Assembly: GCA_035771175.1 (NCBI GenBank)
Contig: CM069607.1
Location: 13,958,001 to 14,022,000 of the forward strand
DNA from: Paratinospora sagittata
Taxonomy: Eukaryota; Streptophyta; Magnoliopsida; Ranunculales; Menispermaceae
Reading direction: 5' to 3'
Length of the DNA: 64,000 bases
A program made the position numbers and the translations under genes. The first letter of the stretch is position 1, and each line of letters opens with the position of its first letter. Under the pieces are notes generated by a model. It was not told the DNA's origin. It saw only the letters and a list, made by a program, of their open reading frames with translations, and did not search any database. Shown here in pieces: positions 12,457 to 23,754 of this stretch.

Positions 12457-14967
12457 TGTGACGCCCCAAAGATCCTTTCATCTAGCCCATAACCCATTTA
12501 TTTTTTGCCCAAACTCTATGTGCTTGCTTTGATGTGTATGTTTGTGTATTTGATGTTTGGTATGCATTAGTTTAAGTGTTTTCGCATGATTTTAAGTTGT
12601 TTAATGTGTGTGAAAGTCTCAGGTTGATTAGAGACCCGAAGGGTGTCAAAATGGGCAAAAACAGTGTCTCAATATTGAGGAACGCACTCCTGTAAGGAGG
12701 AACGGGCTCCTTGCGCGAGGTCGAGAGCTGAAAGTTTTCTTAGTATATGAGGAACGCGCTCCTTGGGGAAGGAATGCGTTCCTTGAGCGAAACGCAATTT
12801 TTTTAAAAGTTTTTTGTGTGGCCCCAGCTCGTGGTTTGGCTTGTATAAAACCATTTGGGTGACTTATTTGCACATTTGGGGCTTTAGAAAAAGGGGAAAA
12901 AAGTGGAGAAGAGGGAAAGAGAAGGAGTTAGAGCTTTTGAAGGTGTTCTAGCTTAAATAAACCCCCAAGGTAATGGATTCTTCATCCTTTCTCTATTCAA
13001 CCACAATTAAAGGTGAATGGAAGCTCTTTAATGGTGTAGCTTCACCATGAGCCACGGTTTTAGGTTGACCTGTATTAGGGTTTTGTTTGCATGTACCCAA
13101 AATAGCTTGGAAGTGGCTTGACTGTGCGTCTTTGACCCTTAGCTATGCCCAATGTGTGTTTTCCAAACACTTGACCACGTTTTTGATGTTGTATGAGGTT
13201 AGGGTTTTAATGGAAACCCTAGGAACCAAGATGCATGGTATGGAAATGGATTCCTAGTATGGATTTGAGTTCAATGGTAGCTTTTATCCCAATTTTTCAC
13301 GGTGAAATTGATGGAGTTCCATACATGGTGACATAGCCCTAGATTTTGACTTAGGGTTGTGCTACGGGAGTGCATGTGACCTATGTTGGTTATCTTGACA
13401 TGCTTGAATGGATTATGATGTTAATTTGAGTTTTCCCATGGTGTAGCATGTTGTTTAGTGCAAATTGGCCAAATTGCTAGTGTAGAGATTTTTCCCCAAA
13501 TTGGAGCATATGCTATGTATTGAATTAAATTGGCAATTTGAGTTGTTTATGATCATTCTTTCATGGTTTGAATGTTAAATGATGCATTGGCCTTGATGAT
13601 CACGGGTGGACCTAGACTAAGTATTTAGGCTTAGATCTTGAAATTGGGCATGAATGGTGTTCATATGTTGGGAATTATTGATCATGGTATAAATTGATTC
13701 ATTTGGCCATGTAGGGTATGAGTTTTATGTGTGAAAAATGATGTTGATCATGAGATTAATTTATATGTGTTTGGTTACATCATTTCAGGGCCATGATTGA
13801 TTGGATTAGTGTGGAATTGCGTGGATAACGTTTCTTGTGCGGCTTGGTTGTGAGTAGTTGTTCCTTATGTTTATCACTTATGTCATCATATTGAATTATA
13901 CTTGTATGTTGAAAGTCATGAAATGTTTATTATGGAATTTCATGTGTTTAAAGCATTATGAATTGGCGTGCATTGAATATCTAGAAGGCTTGGGCTAGAG
14001 AGCACTGTGTAGGTTGGGATTGCTCTTTAAGAGAACCCCCTACATATGGTAGAGCCAAGCTAAAATGCTCTAGAGGTGTGATCAAATCTTTCATGGGAGA
14101 AGAATTGGTTGGATGAGGTTGGCATCCCCAAAGGCTGTAAGGTATTTGATACCCCGTCGGGGAGGTTCATTTCATTTATAGGCTGGGAGTGAATGGTCTA
14201 AAATGAGATAGTTGTACCCAATAAGGGAAGACCAAAGGATGGTTCTATTTCAGCGGAGGATTGAGGTAGAAAGGTAGACAAATTAATGTGCATGATAATA
14301 GATGGATACTAGTTATACTATGTGATAAAATGTTTTCATATACTCATGTGCATCACTCATGCATACTTGGCTTTTATTGATGTATAATTGATGGCATGAT
14401 TGAACACTATTCACTGGGCATAGTTGGCTCACCCTCTCACTTCCATTTCAGGTCCTTCAGATAAAGGCAAAGGCGTTGCATTTGCTTAGGGACCTAACCA
14501 CTGCAGAGCTAAGACCTCTTTGACGTGAGTAGGAGAGATTTTGTGCTTTTGTGGATGTCGTGTAGTTATGGGTGTATAATTTTTGTATATTTTGGTACAT
14601 ATGTAATTTATAACACATGTTTAACTTAGATGGTGAGGATGTTTGTATAACTTTATATTGGTGATGGCCATGAGGCTTAGACAATATTGGTTTACTTTTA
14701 AAGTTGATGATTGATTATTATGTATCACATGTAAAGACTATTTTTGCCTTTGTTTATCTGGATGACTATGGTTGATTTTTAGAACTGTTAAATTTATGAC
14801 GTTGTTATTGAAATGGGACTCTATGGAGAGTCTGGTTAAGGCTTGTAGGGTCTCAACCATCCTACTAGATGATGTGGGATGGTTGATGATGCCTATGTCG
14901 GGCGTCCCTACCCGACATTCCGCATGTCGTCCCGTGGAGGATGGTGATCTAGGGTGTGGGGCCCACA
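12457..14967 (+). repeat. Element B 3' LTR (2511 bp)
   Basis: TGTGACGCC...GCCCACA; matches 3463-7482 without solo LTR C. It carries the same four palindromes (12678-12785) and TATA box. The TSD TCATG follows at 14968-14972. Confidence 0.9.
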
Positions 14968-14972
14968 TCATG

Positions 14973-15680
14973 TGCTTGAGTGTGATCCCTAGTTGTGGAC
15001 CTAATAGAGGAATTTATGGCTAGTGTAGATAGGATCGCCTAGGCATGAAAGGTGTTTTCGATGGGCTAATACTATTAGCTACACAATCCTAGGAATCATA
15101 ATAGAATGCGAGTATGTGATGTTGGATCGGGCACTAAGTGTCGCGAACTTTGGCCCTAATTGCTTCTTACTCAGGAGGTGGATTAGGATGACATATTGCA
15201 TGTTTGAAATGGAAATGCATTGATAAATTATTGTCATGGATGTATTATATTTCAGCACGTATATGATATTTGTATCTCATCATATTATTTGAACTGTTTT
15301 GTTGAATTTATGCCTTATTTGTATAAATGCATATATATTGCCATTTGTAAAAAACATTCACTGAGCTTGTTGTAGCTCACACCTCTTCCTTATCATTTCA
15401 GGTTCAGATATGAAGGGGAAAGGGAAGGCTTAACTGCGGAGTACTTCCAATAGTCTTTTGTGATGTAGGTGTAGTTGTTCAAGTAGTTTTGTATTTTTGA
15501 GACTATGTACATTATAACACCTAAGGTAATTATTTAACACTTAGATGGGTTGTATTCATTTTTGGAAGTTTTAATTTTGATGATGTTTATGTTGAGGCTG
15601 AACAGGACGCCGGGGGTATCGAGGATGATATACTCGGGGTTCTGTGTCGGTCATGACGTCATTGGTTGTGGGTCGTGACA
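14973..15680 (+). repeat. Element A 5' LTR, second part
   Basis: Resumes after element B with TGCTTGAGTGTGATCCC and parallels 20455-21170 of the right LTR. It ends GGGTCGTGACA, four bases before the primer binding site. Together with 2043-3462 it gives an LTR of about 2.13 kb. Confidence 0.88.
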
Positions 15681-15684
15681 AGTT

Positions 15685-15696
15685 TGGTATCAGAGC
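15685..15696 (+). other. Primer binding site of element A (initiator tRNA-Met)
   Basis: TGGTATCAGAGC four bases downstream of the LTR end GTGACA. Same primer type as element B. Confidence 0.9.
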
Positions 15697-15870
15697 GAAA
15701 GTTTAGGTTTAAAAACCTTAAAAATAATAAAAGACTTATATGATGTTATATTTGCATTTATGGGTATGATTATGGATAGTTATCTTAAGGATAACCTTTT
15801 TCATGGATTGAGATCTTGATATGTTTCCCTTGTTGAAAATTTCAGAGAAAAGGGAAGAACTGGATTAACC

Positions 15871-16859
15871 ATGGATCCAGAGGAATGCCTTAGGCGTATA
15901 AAGGCAGTCTTAAAGGCCACTCAACAGCAACAGGCCCAGATCCTTTAGTTGTTAGGCGGTACACAGGGTGTTAGGCTGCCACCGCAGGGTGATTTAGCAA
16001 CAGCTGCAGAGCATAGCAGTGGGGGATCAAGCAGGACTAGCTGGGGCCCAGTATGCTGTAGAGGGGTAGACTGAGGCTGAGAAAGCGGAGAAGGACCGCT
16101 ATGAGAAAGTCATGAAAGCTTTCAAGAATCAGAATCCTGTTGAGTTTCTGGGGGTTTGGACTTAAAGCTAGTTAAGGGATGATTGACGAGGATGGAGACC
16201 ATTTTTAGTGATATGCGGGCTTTTGAGCACGATAAGGTCAAGCTTGCCAGGTTTAAGCAAATTGACAAGGCAAACAAATTGTTCTTTGAAGAGTTCTATC
16301 CACTAGTCGAGAAAGATCAGCGTCAGATCCAGTTTCTGCACCTGACCAAGGGCAACATGTCCATCAGGGAGTATGAGCAAGAGTTCAACAGGTTGGTGCT
16401 CTTTGCTCCAGAGATGGTGCCTACAGGTGAGTTGAGGATGCAGAGGATACAAGATCGTTTTCGTGACCGTATTCGTCAGGGTTTGGCACTAGCTGGCGTG
16501 CAGACCTACTCTCAGGCGATGAGGTATGCTACAGATTTTGAGATTGCTGAGGCTAACTCTAGGATGAGGTTACCAGCCGCAATCCAGGCACTTGCAGCTC
16601 CTTCAGTTCAGACACAACAGATAGGGTCAGAAGTTCAGTATTATGGTAAGAGGAGTCGGCGTAACATGAGGCAGAGGTTCAGTGGCAATGGATATGAGGC
16701 ATCTATAGCCTCTGGTCCAGTGGCAGTGGCACCACCAGCTGTAAACCAGAGTGTTCAGATTTTGAGCCGACCTCAGCAGCAAAGTACCGTCAAGTATGGC
16801 AGACAGCAGGCAGTTGGGACAGAGTCACAGGCTATATCATTGGCACCGAGACCACCTTG
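15871..16859 (+). pseudogene. Element A gag
   Basis: ATG at 15871 opens MDPEECLRRIKAVL and a Gln run, but a TAG follows after 25 codons. The capsid core is open from 16183 to 16857 (225 codons): FEEFYPLVEKD, LHLTKGNMSIREYEQEFNRL, FAPEMVP, FRDRIRQGLA, matching Retrotrans_gag. A Gln-rich tail follows (SRPQQQS). The zinc knuckle and the whole protease are missing: the frame ends at RPP and the next bases already encode RT. Confidence 0.85.
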
Positions 16860-16860
16860 A

Positions 16861-19365
16861 GTAGCACTTGTGTTGTTTGTTAAGATGAATGATGAGAGTT
16901 TTAAATTGTTCATAAACTATTGTCAGCTGAACAAGTACCCTCTCTCACGCATTGATGACTTGTTTGAAAAACTGAATGGGGCCAAGTTCTTTTCAAAAAT
17001 AAACTTCAGGTCTGGGTACCATTAGGATTAATAATAAGGATGTACCAAAGACTGCTTTTCAGACGAGATATGGACATTACGAGTTCTTAGTAATTCCCTT
17101 CGGGTTGACTAATGCACCGACCATGTTCATGGATCAGATGCAAAGAGTATTCAGACCGTATCTCAATCAGTTTATCATAGTCTTCATAAATGATATCTTA
17201 GTCTACTCTAAGACTAGGAAGGATCATGAGCAATACCTCAGAGTTACACTACATACATTGTTGGAGCATAGGTTGTATGCCAAGCTCAGCAAGTGTGATT
17301 TCTGGATGACCAATCTGAACTTTTTGGGTCTTGTGGTTAGTACAGAAGGTATCTCAGTTGATTATGCTAAGGTCAAGGCAACCATCAGTTGGCCAAGACC
17401 TACCTCTGTGACAAAGATTTGTAGTTTCCTGGGTTCAGCTGGTTATTACAGGAAGTTCGTGAAGGACCTTTCCACGATAGTCGCACCTTTGACTAAGCTG
17501 ACTCAGAAGAACGTGGCCTTCATATGGACGGATGCCTGTGAGAAAGCTTTCGGTAAGTTGAAAAAGAAGCTGACTACTGCTCCAGTGTTGATTCTTCTAA
17601 AGCCTGAAAAAAAGTTGGTGATTTATACGGATGCATCATGCTCGGGTCTAGGATGAGTGTTGATGCAGGAGGGTAGAGTGGTAGCTTATGCATCTAGGCA
17701 GCTGAAGGTGCATGAGCATAATTACCCTATGCATGATTTGGAGCTAGCAGCTTTAGTGTTTGCACTGAAACTGTGGAGGCACTATCTTTATGGTGAGAGG
17801 TTCACTTTGTATTCGGATCGTAAGAGTTTGAAGTATCTCTTTGATCAGAAAAAATTGAATATGCGACAGAGGAGATGGCTTGAGTTGCTTAAGGATTATG
17901 ATTTCTCTTTCGAGTATCATCTTGGCAAAGCCAATGTTTTAGTTGACGCATTAAGCCGGAAGCGAGCAGAGACTAGAGTGATTGCTTTCCAGATGGCCCA
18001 GCAGTGGCATTTACTTGAGAGAGTGACAATGATGAGTATACTCTCGGATACACCACGTAGTAAGATATGTGCTCAGATGCACATGTAGCTTGTTGATGTC
18101 GATATTCAGAGGGTTAGAGATTTACATGAGCATCATCCTAATTTTGATATGTACTGTAGATATGAAGACAGTACTGACCAGGCCGATTGGCAGAGAGGGT
18201 CATATGATATCTTGCGTCTCAGAGGGAGGCTATGGATCCCATATGATGTTGAATTAAGGGATGAGTTACTTCAAAAGGTGCACAAGTCTCAGTATACCAT
18301 TCATCCAGGGGCTACCAAGATGTATCATGACATGAAAAGGTCTGTGTGGTGGCATGGGACTTGAAGAGTATAGCTAAGTACGTGTAGAGATGTGGAATGT
18401 GTCAGTAGGTTAAAGCTGAATACCGGAAGCCTGGAGGATTGATGCAACCATTACCCATACCTGAATGGAAGTAGGAGCGCATTACGATGGATTTCATTAT
18501 GAGATTTTTGAAGTCTCAGGGTAGATTTGATGTTATTTGGGTTGTGGTTGATAGATTGACCAAGACTGCACACTTCCTTCCTATGAGCACTAGGGACTCG
18601 GTGGATAGACTAAGCAGATTATACGTTAGAGAGATCGTGAGACTGCATGGGGCGTCCTTGTCAATCGTGTCTGATAGAGATCTGCGATTCACATCGAGGT
18701 TTTAGCAAGCATTGCAGACCCGATTTGGTACCCGTTTCTGACTCAGTACAACATTTCACACTCAGACTGATGGACAGATTGAGAGAGTGATTCAAATGCT
18801 GGAGGATATGCTCAGGTCTTGCATTTTGGAGTTCGGTAGGAGTTGGAGTGAGCACTTGGCCTTATGTGAGTTTGCTAACAACAATAGTTATCAGGGGAGC
18901 ATCGGTATGACACCGTATGAGGCTCTATATGGGAGACCCTGTAGGTCCCCAGCTTGTTGGTTCGAGGTGGGAGATAGGCAGCTATGGGGCCCTGATATAG
19001 TTGTTGAGAAGGCATAAAAGATTAAGCTAATTCGGTAGAGGCTGAAGATGGCTCAGAACAGGCAGAAAAGTTACTATGATAACCGTCATGGGAAACTGGA
19101 GTTTGTCGTGAGAGACTAAGTTTTACTTAAGGTCTCGCCACGGAAGGGTCAGACGAGGTTCGACGTCTGAAGGAAACTTGCTACTAGATTTATAGGACCT
19201 TTACAAATTGTTGAGAGGACTGGACCAGTAGCTTACTGATTGGCTCTACCAGCTCAGCTTGAGGGTGTTCATGATGTATTCCATGTGTCGATGCTGAGGA
19301 AGTACAATCATGATCTGTTGAAAAAGTCATATCCTGATCCAACTCACGTGCTTGATGTGAGTCAA
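16861..19365 (+). pseudogene. Element A pol: RT, RNase H and integrase, 3' end deleted
   Basis: RT starts abruptly ([15 protein letters not shown]) and keeps FLVIPFGLTNAPTMF. The catalytic box is FIND (17183-17194) instead of FIDD. RNase H: YTDASCSGLG, then TGA at 17654-17656, then [10 protein letters not shown] and VLVDALSRK. Integrase: PGATKMYHDMKRSVWWHG, a degraded CX2C knuckle with TAG codons, [21 protein letters not shown], and GQIERVIQMLEDML with the catalytic Glu kept. The coding sequence stops at about 19365, fused to the middle of the right LTR, so the C-terminal module is lost. Non-functional. Confidence 0.88.
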
Positions 19366-19371
19366 CTCAGG

Positions 19372-21170
19372 CGTTCCACCTGGGTAAAATGCAAAAAATA
19401 AGACATTTTTGTGTGGGCCCCACTCGTAACTTGGCTTGGTATATACCCTCTTTGCCTTTCATTTGCACATTAGAACATTGAGAAAAGAGAGGAAAAGAAG
19501 TAGAGAAGAGGAGAGGAGGAGAGAACCTAGAGTTCTTGGTGATCTTGATCATCCCTTCCAAGGTAAGTGTGATTCACCTCTTTCCTTCATGAAAATTTCT
19601 TTTGAATGTGTTAATGAGTTTGATTTTGATCTAAGAAAAGCTATGGGTGGTGGTTTTGGTGAATCCCCCAACTAAGGCTTGGTTGCATGTCTTTGAAATG
19701 GTTTAGTAATGGTGGGAAAGAGTTCCCTAAACCTTAACCCATGCCTCATTAGTGATTTTTAAGCCTTAAACTCCATTTTTAAGGTTGCAAGAAGTTAGGG
19801 TTTCCATGAAAACCCTAAGAACCGAGATGCACGGTATGGAAATGAATTCATAGTGTGGTTTTAAGCTCAATTGTAGCTTTTGCCCCGATTTATATTGAGA
19901 AATTGATAGGACTCCATACATGGTGACCTAGCCTTAGATTTTTGACATAGGATTGTGCTTTGAGAGTGCATGTGATCTAATTGAGTGTTTTATGGCTTGA
20001 ATGAGCTGTAATTGCTGGCACGTACATTGGTGCAACCATGTTAGAGCTAAGTGTTGGCATGTGATTGGGGCTTAAATCATGACTTTTGGCATGTGTATGG
20101 ATTGTTTTTTATGGATGTATGAACCTAAATTGTATGCAGGGTTTGTGGATGATCCAAGTTTCCTAATTGTGCCAATTGAGGGCTAATTAATGGGTTGGAT
20201 GCTACTTTTCATTGAAGGATCAATGGTGGCATCCTAGTGCTTTGTTTTGGTTGGAATTAGATTGGCTAGTCTAGCCAATCGACAATGAGTGTTTCTTTGC
20301 ATTTGGTTTATATATGTGGCATTGTAGTATAAGAAATGTTTTGAATGGATATTTATTTGTAATGCATGTTTTAATGATTCATGAAATGGATTTGAACATA
20401 AGCATGAAGGGTTAGCAAATAGGTGCATCTGCTAGTTGGGATTTTAGGAAATCTCATGTGCTAGAGTGTGATCCCTAGTTGTGGACCTAGCAGATGATTT
20501 TATGGCTTGTATAGATAGGATCGCCTAGGCATGAACGGTGTCTTTGGTGGGTTGATCCTATTAGCTACACAACCCCAGGAATCCTAATAAAATGCGAGTA
20601 TGTGATATCGAATTGGGTGTTGAGTGTCACGAACTTAGGCCCTGATCGCTTCTTACTCAGGAGGTCGATTAGGATGACACATATTGCATGTTTGAAAATG
20701 GAAATGCATTGATAGATTATTGTCATGGATGCATTATATTTTAGCATGTGTATGATATTTGTATCTCATCATGTTATTTAAACTGTTTTGATGACCTCAT
20801 TCCTTATTTGTATAAATGCATATATACTTCCATTTGTGGAAAACATTCACTGAGCTTGTTGTAGCTCATACCTCCTCCTTATCATTTCAGGTTCAGATAT
20901 GAAGGGGAAAGGGAAGGCTTAACTGCGGAGCGCTTCCAGTAGTCTTTTGTGCTGTAGGTGCAGTTGTTCATGTAGTTTTGTATTTTTGAGACTATGTGCA
21001 TGATAACACCTAATGTAATTATTTAACACTTAGAAGGGTTGTAATCATTTTTGGAAGTTTTAATTTTGATGATGTTTATGTTGAGGCTAAATAGGACACC
21101 GGGGGTATCGAGGGAGGATATACCCGGGGTTTTGTGTTGGTCATGACGCCATTGGTTGTGGGTCATGACA
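19372..21170 (+). repeat. Element A 3' LTR, 5'-truncated
   Basis: Matches the left LTR from position ~2385 onward (GTTCC-CCTGGGTAAAATGC) but lacks the first ~340 bases, so a deletion joins pol directly to LTR. It ends CATGACA at 21170, followed by the TSD ACCAT. It preserves the empty site for element B near 20450-20465. Confidence 0.88.
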
Positions 21171-21175
21171 ACCAT
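21171..21175. repeat. Target-site duplication of gypsy A, right copy (ACCAT)
   Basis: Identical to 2038-2042; after it the interrupted copia sequence resumes in the gag zinc-knuckle region. Confidence 0.9.
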
Positions 21176-22030
21176 TCTTTGCTTGAGTGGTTGGTCTCTC
21201 GTCACCGGTCTTCCTCCTACATTCTGAACCACGATGCCCAAAATAACCACACTTAAAACACTGCCCATAAATTTGGGCTTACCTCCCGCAGCTGCCTTCG
21301 GAGAGGCAACAACAACCATAATATGAGAAGTCGGTAATGAACTAGTCATTGGTAATAGAGTAGCCATAACTCAATCAGTAGACATATCATGTCTAGTAGC
21401 TTGACGCGTCTCCTCAGAAATAAGCTCAGAGAGAGCACTCTCAAGTGTCGAAAGCGAAGTACGGTGAAGCCAGAAAGCATAGGTATGCTCAAAGTCATCA
21501 CGGAGGCCCATCATAAGTTAAATAAACTAGCGACAATCTTGGTACGACTGAAAGGCTTTAGCCGAAACAACATGAGAAATGTCTGGATCAGCCTGAGATA
21601 GTTTATCCCAAAGCCCACTTAACTGTGAATGAAAGTCCAGAATGGATTGGTTGAGGGCTTGACGTAACTGCTGAAGCTGAGACTCCAACTGATACTGAAA
21701 AGCCAAATCACTCGAACAATTATATTGATTAGCCAAAAAATCCCAAGCAAGTTGGGCATTCCGAAATTTAGGCAAAAGTATCTGGATAGACGACGCAAAG
21801 GTATTAATAAACAAAGACAAAATCTTACAATGGGTGTTGGACCAAACCTCATGCCTCTCCTCAAAGTCAGCGGCTGACTCAGTGCCACCCTTCGTTGGCT
21901 CTTTCTTATCCCCCGTGACATAACGCCACATCCTACGGCCAGTGAGAAATGCACACATCTGCCGGGCTCAAATAGTATAATTGGTCATATCCAAAACAAT
22001 CTCAATGGGATGGGTAACATCATTAGGTGA
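21176..22030 (-). pseudogene. Ty1/copia gag fragment
   Basis: Minus strand, from about 22030 downward. It has TNYTI, then a TGA within TI-ARQ, then MCAFLTGRRMWRYVTGD, the typical copia gag N-terminus (UBN2 / gag-polypeptide type). Further on are FRNAQLAWDFLANQYNC and LQQLRQALNQSILDFHSQLSGLWD. A complete CCHC zinc knuckle CFKCGYFGHRGSEC lies at 21219-21260 in another frame, so at least one frameshift is present. The reading continues at 2037 on the far side of gypsy A. Confidence 0.88.
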
Positions 22031-22556
22031 AGCTATTCAAAACAATCTCCAAAAGAGTAATAAATAAATAATTGATTAAAAATCCTCAAGTTCCCAACCC
22101 CCAAAAAAAAAAATTAAAAATCAAGCCCAAAACTTATCTAATGTCTCTGTTTCTTTCCCAAACAAACCAAAAAAAAAAATGAATAACGCGCCCACATTGA
22201 TAAACTGATCACACACAACTCACAAAATTGATTAAGAAAAATGGATAAAGAATTGATATAAATGGGTAGATGAATATGTAGATAAGAGTAGGATCGTTGC
22301 AAACCCAAGTGTTGAAATGGGAAGATGAGCCGCAGTCATGGGCAGACGAGAAAGAAAGCTGCAGTCACAGGCAGAGGAGTAGTCACAAGCAGTCACGGGC
22401 GGCAATGGCACCGGAGTAAGAATCGACAGAGCAACAGTCGCCGGAAGTGGCAAAAGGTTGTCGAAGTAGGCGACTGGAGAAGACAACCGATAGGGGCGCG
22501 CGCAAGCGGATTGACAAAGAATGATGGCGGAAGAAACTGTGAGGAAACCTAAACTC

Positions 22557-22568
22557 GCTCTGATACCA
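22557..22568 (-). other. Primer binding site of the copia element
   Basis: On the minus strand TGGTATCAGAGC, complementary to initiator tRNA-Met, directly following the 5' LTR end. It fixes element orientation. Confidence 0.85.
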
Positions 22569-22713
22569 TGTGAGAGAAACTAATATTTCTTTCTTAATTA
22601 TCTCAATGAGTGTACACATGAGTATATATACATGAAGTCCTAGGCTATATAAGGTAAACCTAATCTATATACGGTAAGTATACATATATAGTAAATACAC
22701 ATATATAGTAACA
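22569..22713 (-). repeat. Copia 5' LTR, 145 bp
   Basis: On the minus strand it begins TGTTACTATATATG and ends TTTCTCTCACA, TG...CA, next to the primer site. At 145 bp it is short, as in small-LTR copia families. The partner 3' LTR is not seen left of 800. Confidence 0.75.
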
Positions 22714-22716
22714 GCA

Positions 22717-22863
22717 TCAAAAGAAAGGATGGTAATGAGAGATAGAAGTTTGTACATTAGAAGAACTAAAGGATGTATAATTGGCTGAAGCCCTTGCAAT
22801 TTGACAAGCGCTGGACAGTTGCCACAGTTTCTTGGAAGAAATTGAAGTAATGTCAATTCTCAT
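22717..22863 (-). CDS. Short ORF (48 aa) behind a TATA box, function unknown
   Basis: ATG at 22861-22863 (minus) opens a 48-codon frame rich in Ser (MRIDITSISS, KLWQLSSACQIARAS) that ends in TGA at 22717-22719, only four bases before the copia LTR at 22713. A TATA-like CTATATATAG lies at about 22903-22913, some 45 bases upstream. It may be the 5' end of a small host gene truncated by the copia insertion, or chance. I recognise no family. Confidence 0.25.
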   Translation of the reverse strand: MRIDITSISSKKLWQLSSACQIARASANYTSFSSSNVQTSISHYHPFF

Positions 22864-22899
22864 GTTGTTATTGTCTCTTGAAGCAAGTGTATGTTGCCA

Positions 22900-23267
22900 A
22901 CCCCTCTATATATAGTTAGAAAAAAGCTTAGTTGAGCTCAGTTGAGCTGAGTTGTACTAACGTCCATTTTTAAAAACAAGCATACTAATATGTTGATCTT
23001 CCTTTGTTGAAATATCATTACCACAATTTTAGTTTCTATATTAATTTCTTATCTACAGTTGATGAATGTAAAATGGTGATATATGTAGGTATATTTTCTG
23101 CATAAAATTACATAACTCTAAGTCCATCAAGGTCAAGTTTTAATTATCAAAATCAACTGGAGATTTTCAACAATTCCCATTAATTCAAGAGCGACTTTCT
23201 CATGTACATTAATGTAACGTACAAATCAGTTTTTGAAGTGCAAGGACTATACAGTTCTTTCTCATTC
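22900..23267. other. Spacer between copia remnant and ENTH gene
   Basis: AT-rich sequence holding the TATA-like motif of the short ORF and the presumed 3' UTR of the ENTH gene next to 23267. No coding features are recognised. Confidence 0.4.
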
Positions 23268-23754
23268 CTAGTATTGAACTTTGACGGACTTTACGCCTAA
23301 CTTTGAGAAAATCGTAGCAATAAGGCCATGCTCTTCTTCTTCCTCATCTTCATATGATCTACCACTATGCTCTTCTTCTTCAATATCAAGGAGAGAGCCC
23401 GTCTCCCTAGTCGGGCAATCCCACATATGCAAATCTTCAATATTTTGGTACTTAATATTCCCTTTGAAAGAACAAAGCTTTTGATCCTCTGCTTGTGTGT
23501 ATAATTGATCATCAAATCCATTCCATCTAGGACTTCCAGTAGAATAAGAGTGAAAGGACGATGTTCTTGGAGTTCCAGTGTATGATGACAATGATGACGA
23601 TGATGTTGAGGGAGAAGCTATCGAGTTCCCAAAACCTTGAATCTCTTTGGTGATTTTGAGAGCTTTCAAACGCGCTTCTTTTAGTGTGGATCCTCCGGCA
23701 AGAAGGTTTAGTATCATATTTGATTTTTCTTGCATGCTTGAACCCCAATCAAAC
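23268..23754 (-). CDS. ENTH gene exon 4 (last)
   Basis: Acceptor TTAATAG|G restores FDWGSSMQEKS. It ends the ENTH domain at EIQGFG and then encodes the Ser/Thr-rich and acidic tail with LLDIE and repeated EEEE runs, with TAG at 23268-23270. Confidence 0.88.

Larger units (their letters stand above)
3463..14967 (+). mobile_element. Ty3/gypsy chromovirus (del/Tekay-like) element B, nested in the LTR of A
   Basis: Plus-strand element with TGTGACGCC...GCCCACA LTR ends. The flanking 5-bp duplication is TCAAG (3458-3462) and TCATG (14968-14972), one substitution apart. The right LTR of A shows the empty site (AAATCTCATGTGC near 20450), which confirms the insertion. Order: 5' LTR 3463-7482 (holding solo LTR C), PBS 7485-7496, gag, protease, RT, RNase H, integrase, chromodomain-like tail to 12445, polypurine tract, 3' LTR 12457-14967. 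Structure is complete, but many stops and frameshifts make it non-autonomous. The chromodomain-like end places it among chromoviruses. Confidence 0.9.
2043..21170 (+). mobile_element. Ty3/gypsy chromovirus-type element A (outer), interrupted by element B
   Basis: A plus-strand gypsy element of 19.1 kb including its passengers. It has TG...CA ends and the 5-bp duplication ACCAT. Parts: left LTR 2043-3462 plus 14973-15680 (about 2.13 kb once the insertion is removed), primer binding site 15685-15696, gag 15871-16859, degraded pol 16861-19365, truncated right LTR 19372-21170. Gene order gag-RT-RNase H-integrase is that of Ty3/gypsy. It sits inside the gag/protease boundary of the copia element and itself carries element B in its left LTR. 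Internal deletions removed protease, the chromodomain region, the polypurine tract and the first ~340 bases of the right LTR. Confidence 0.9.

Noticed and set aside
22325..22552. Plus-strand frame with Arg/Gly-rich product
   Set aside because: It lies antisense to the copia leader between LTR and gag and has no family resemblance; a shadow frame.
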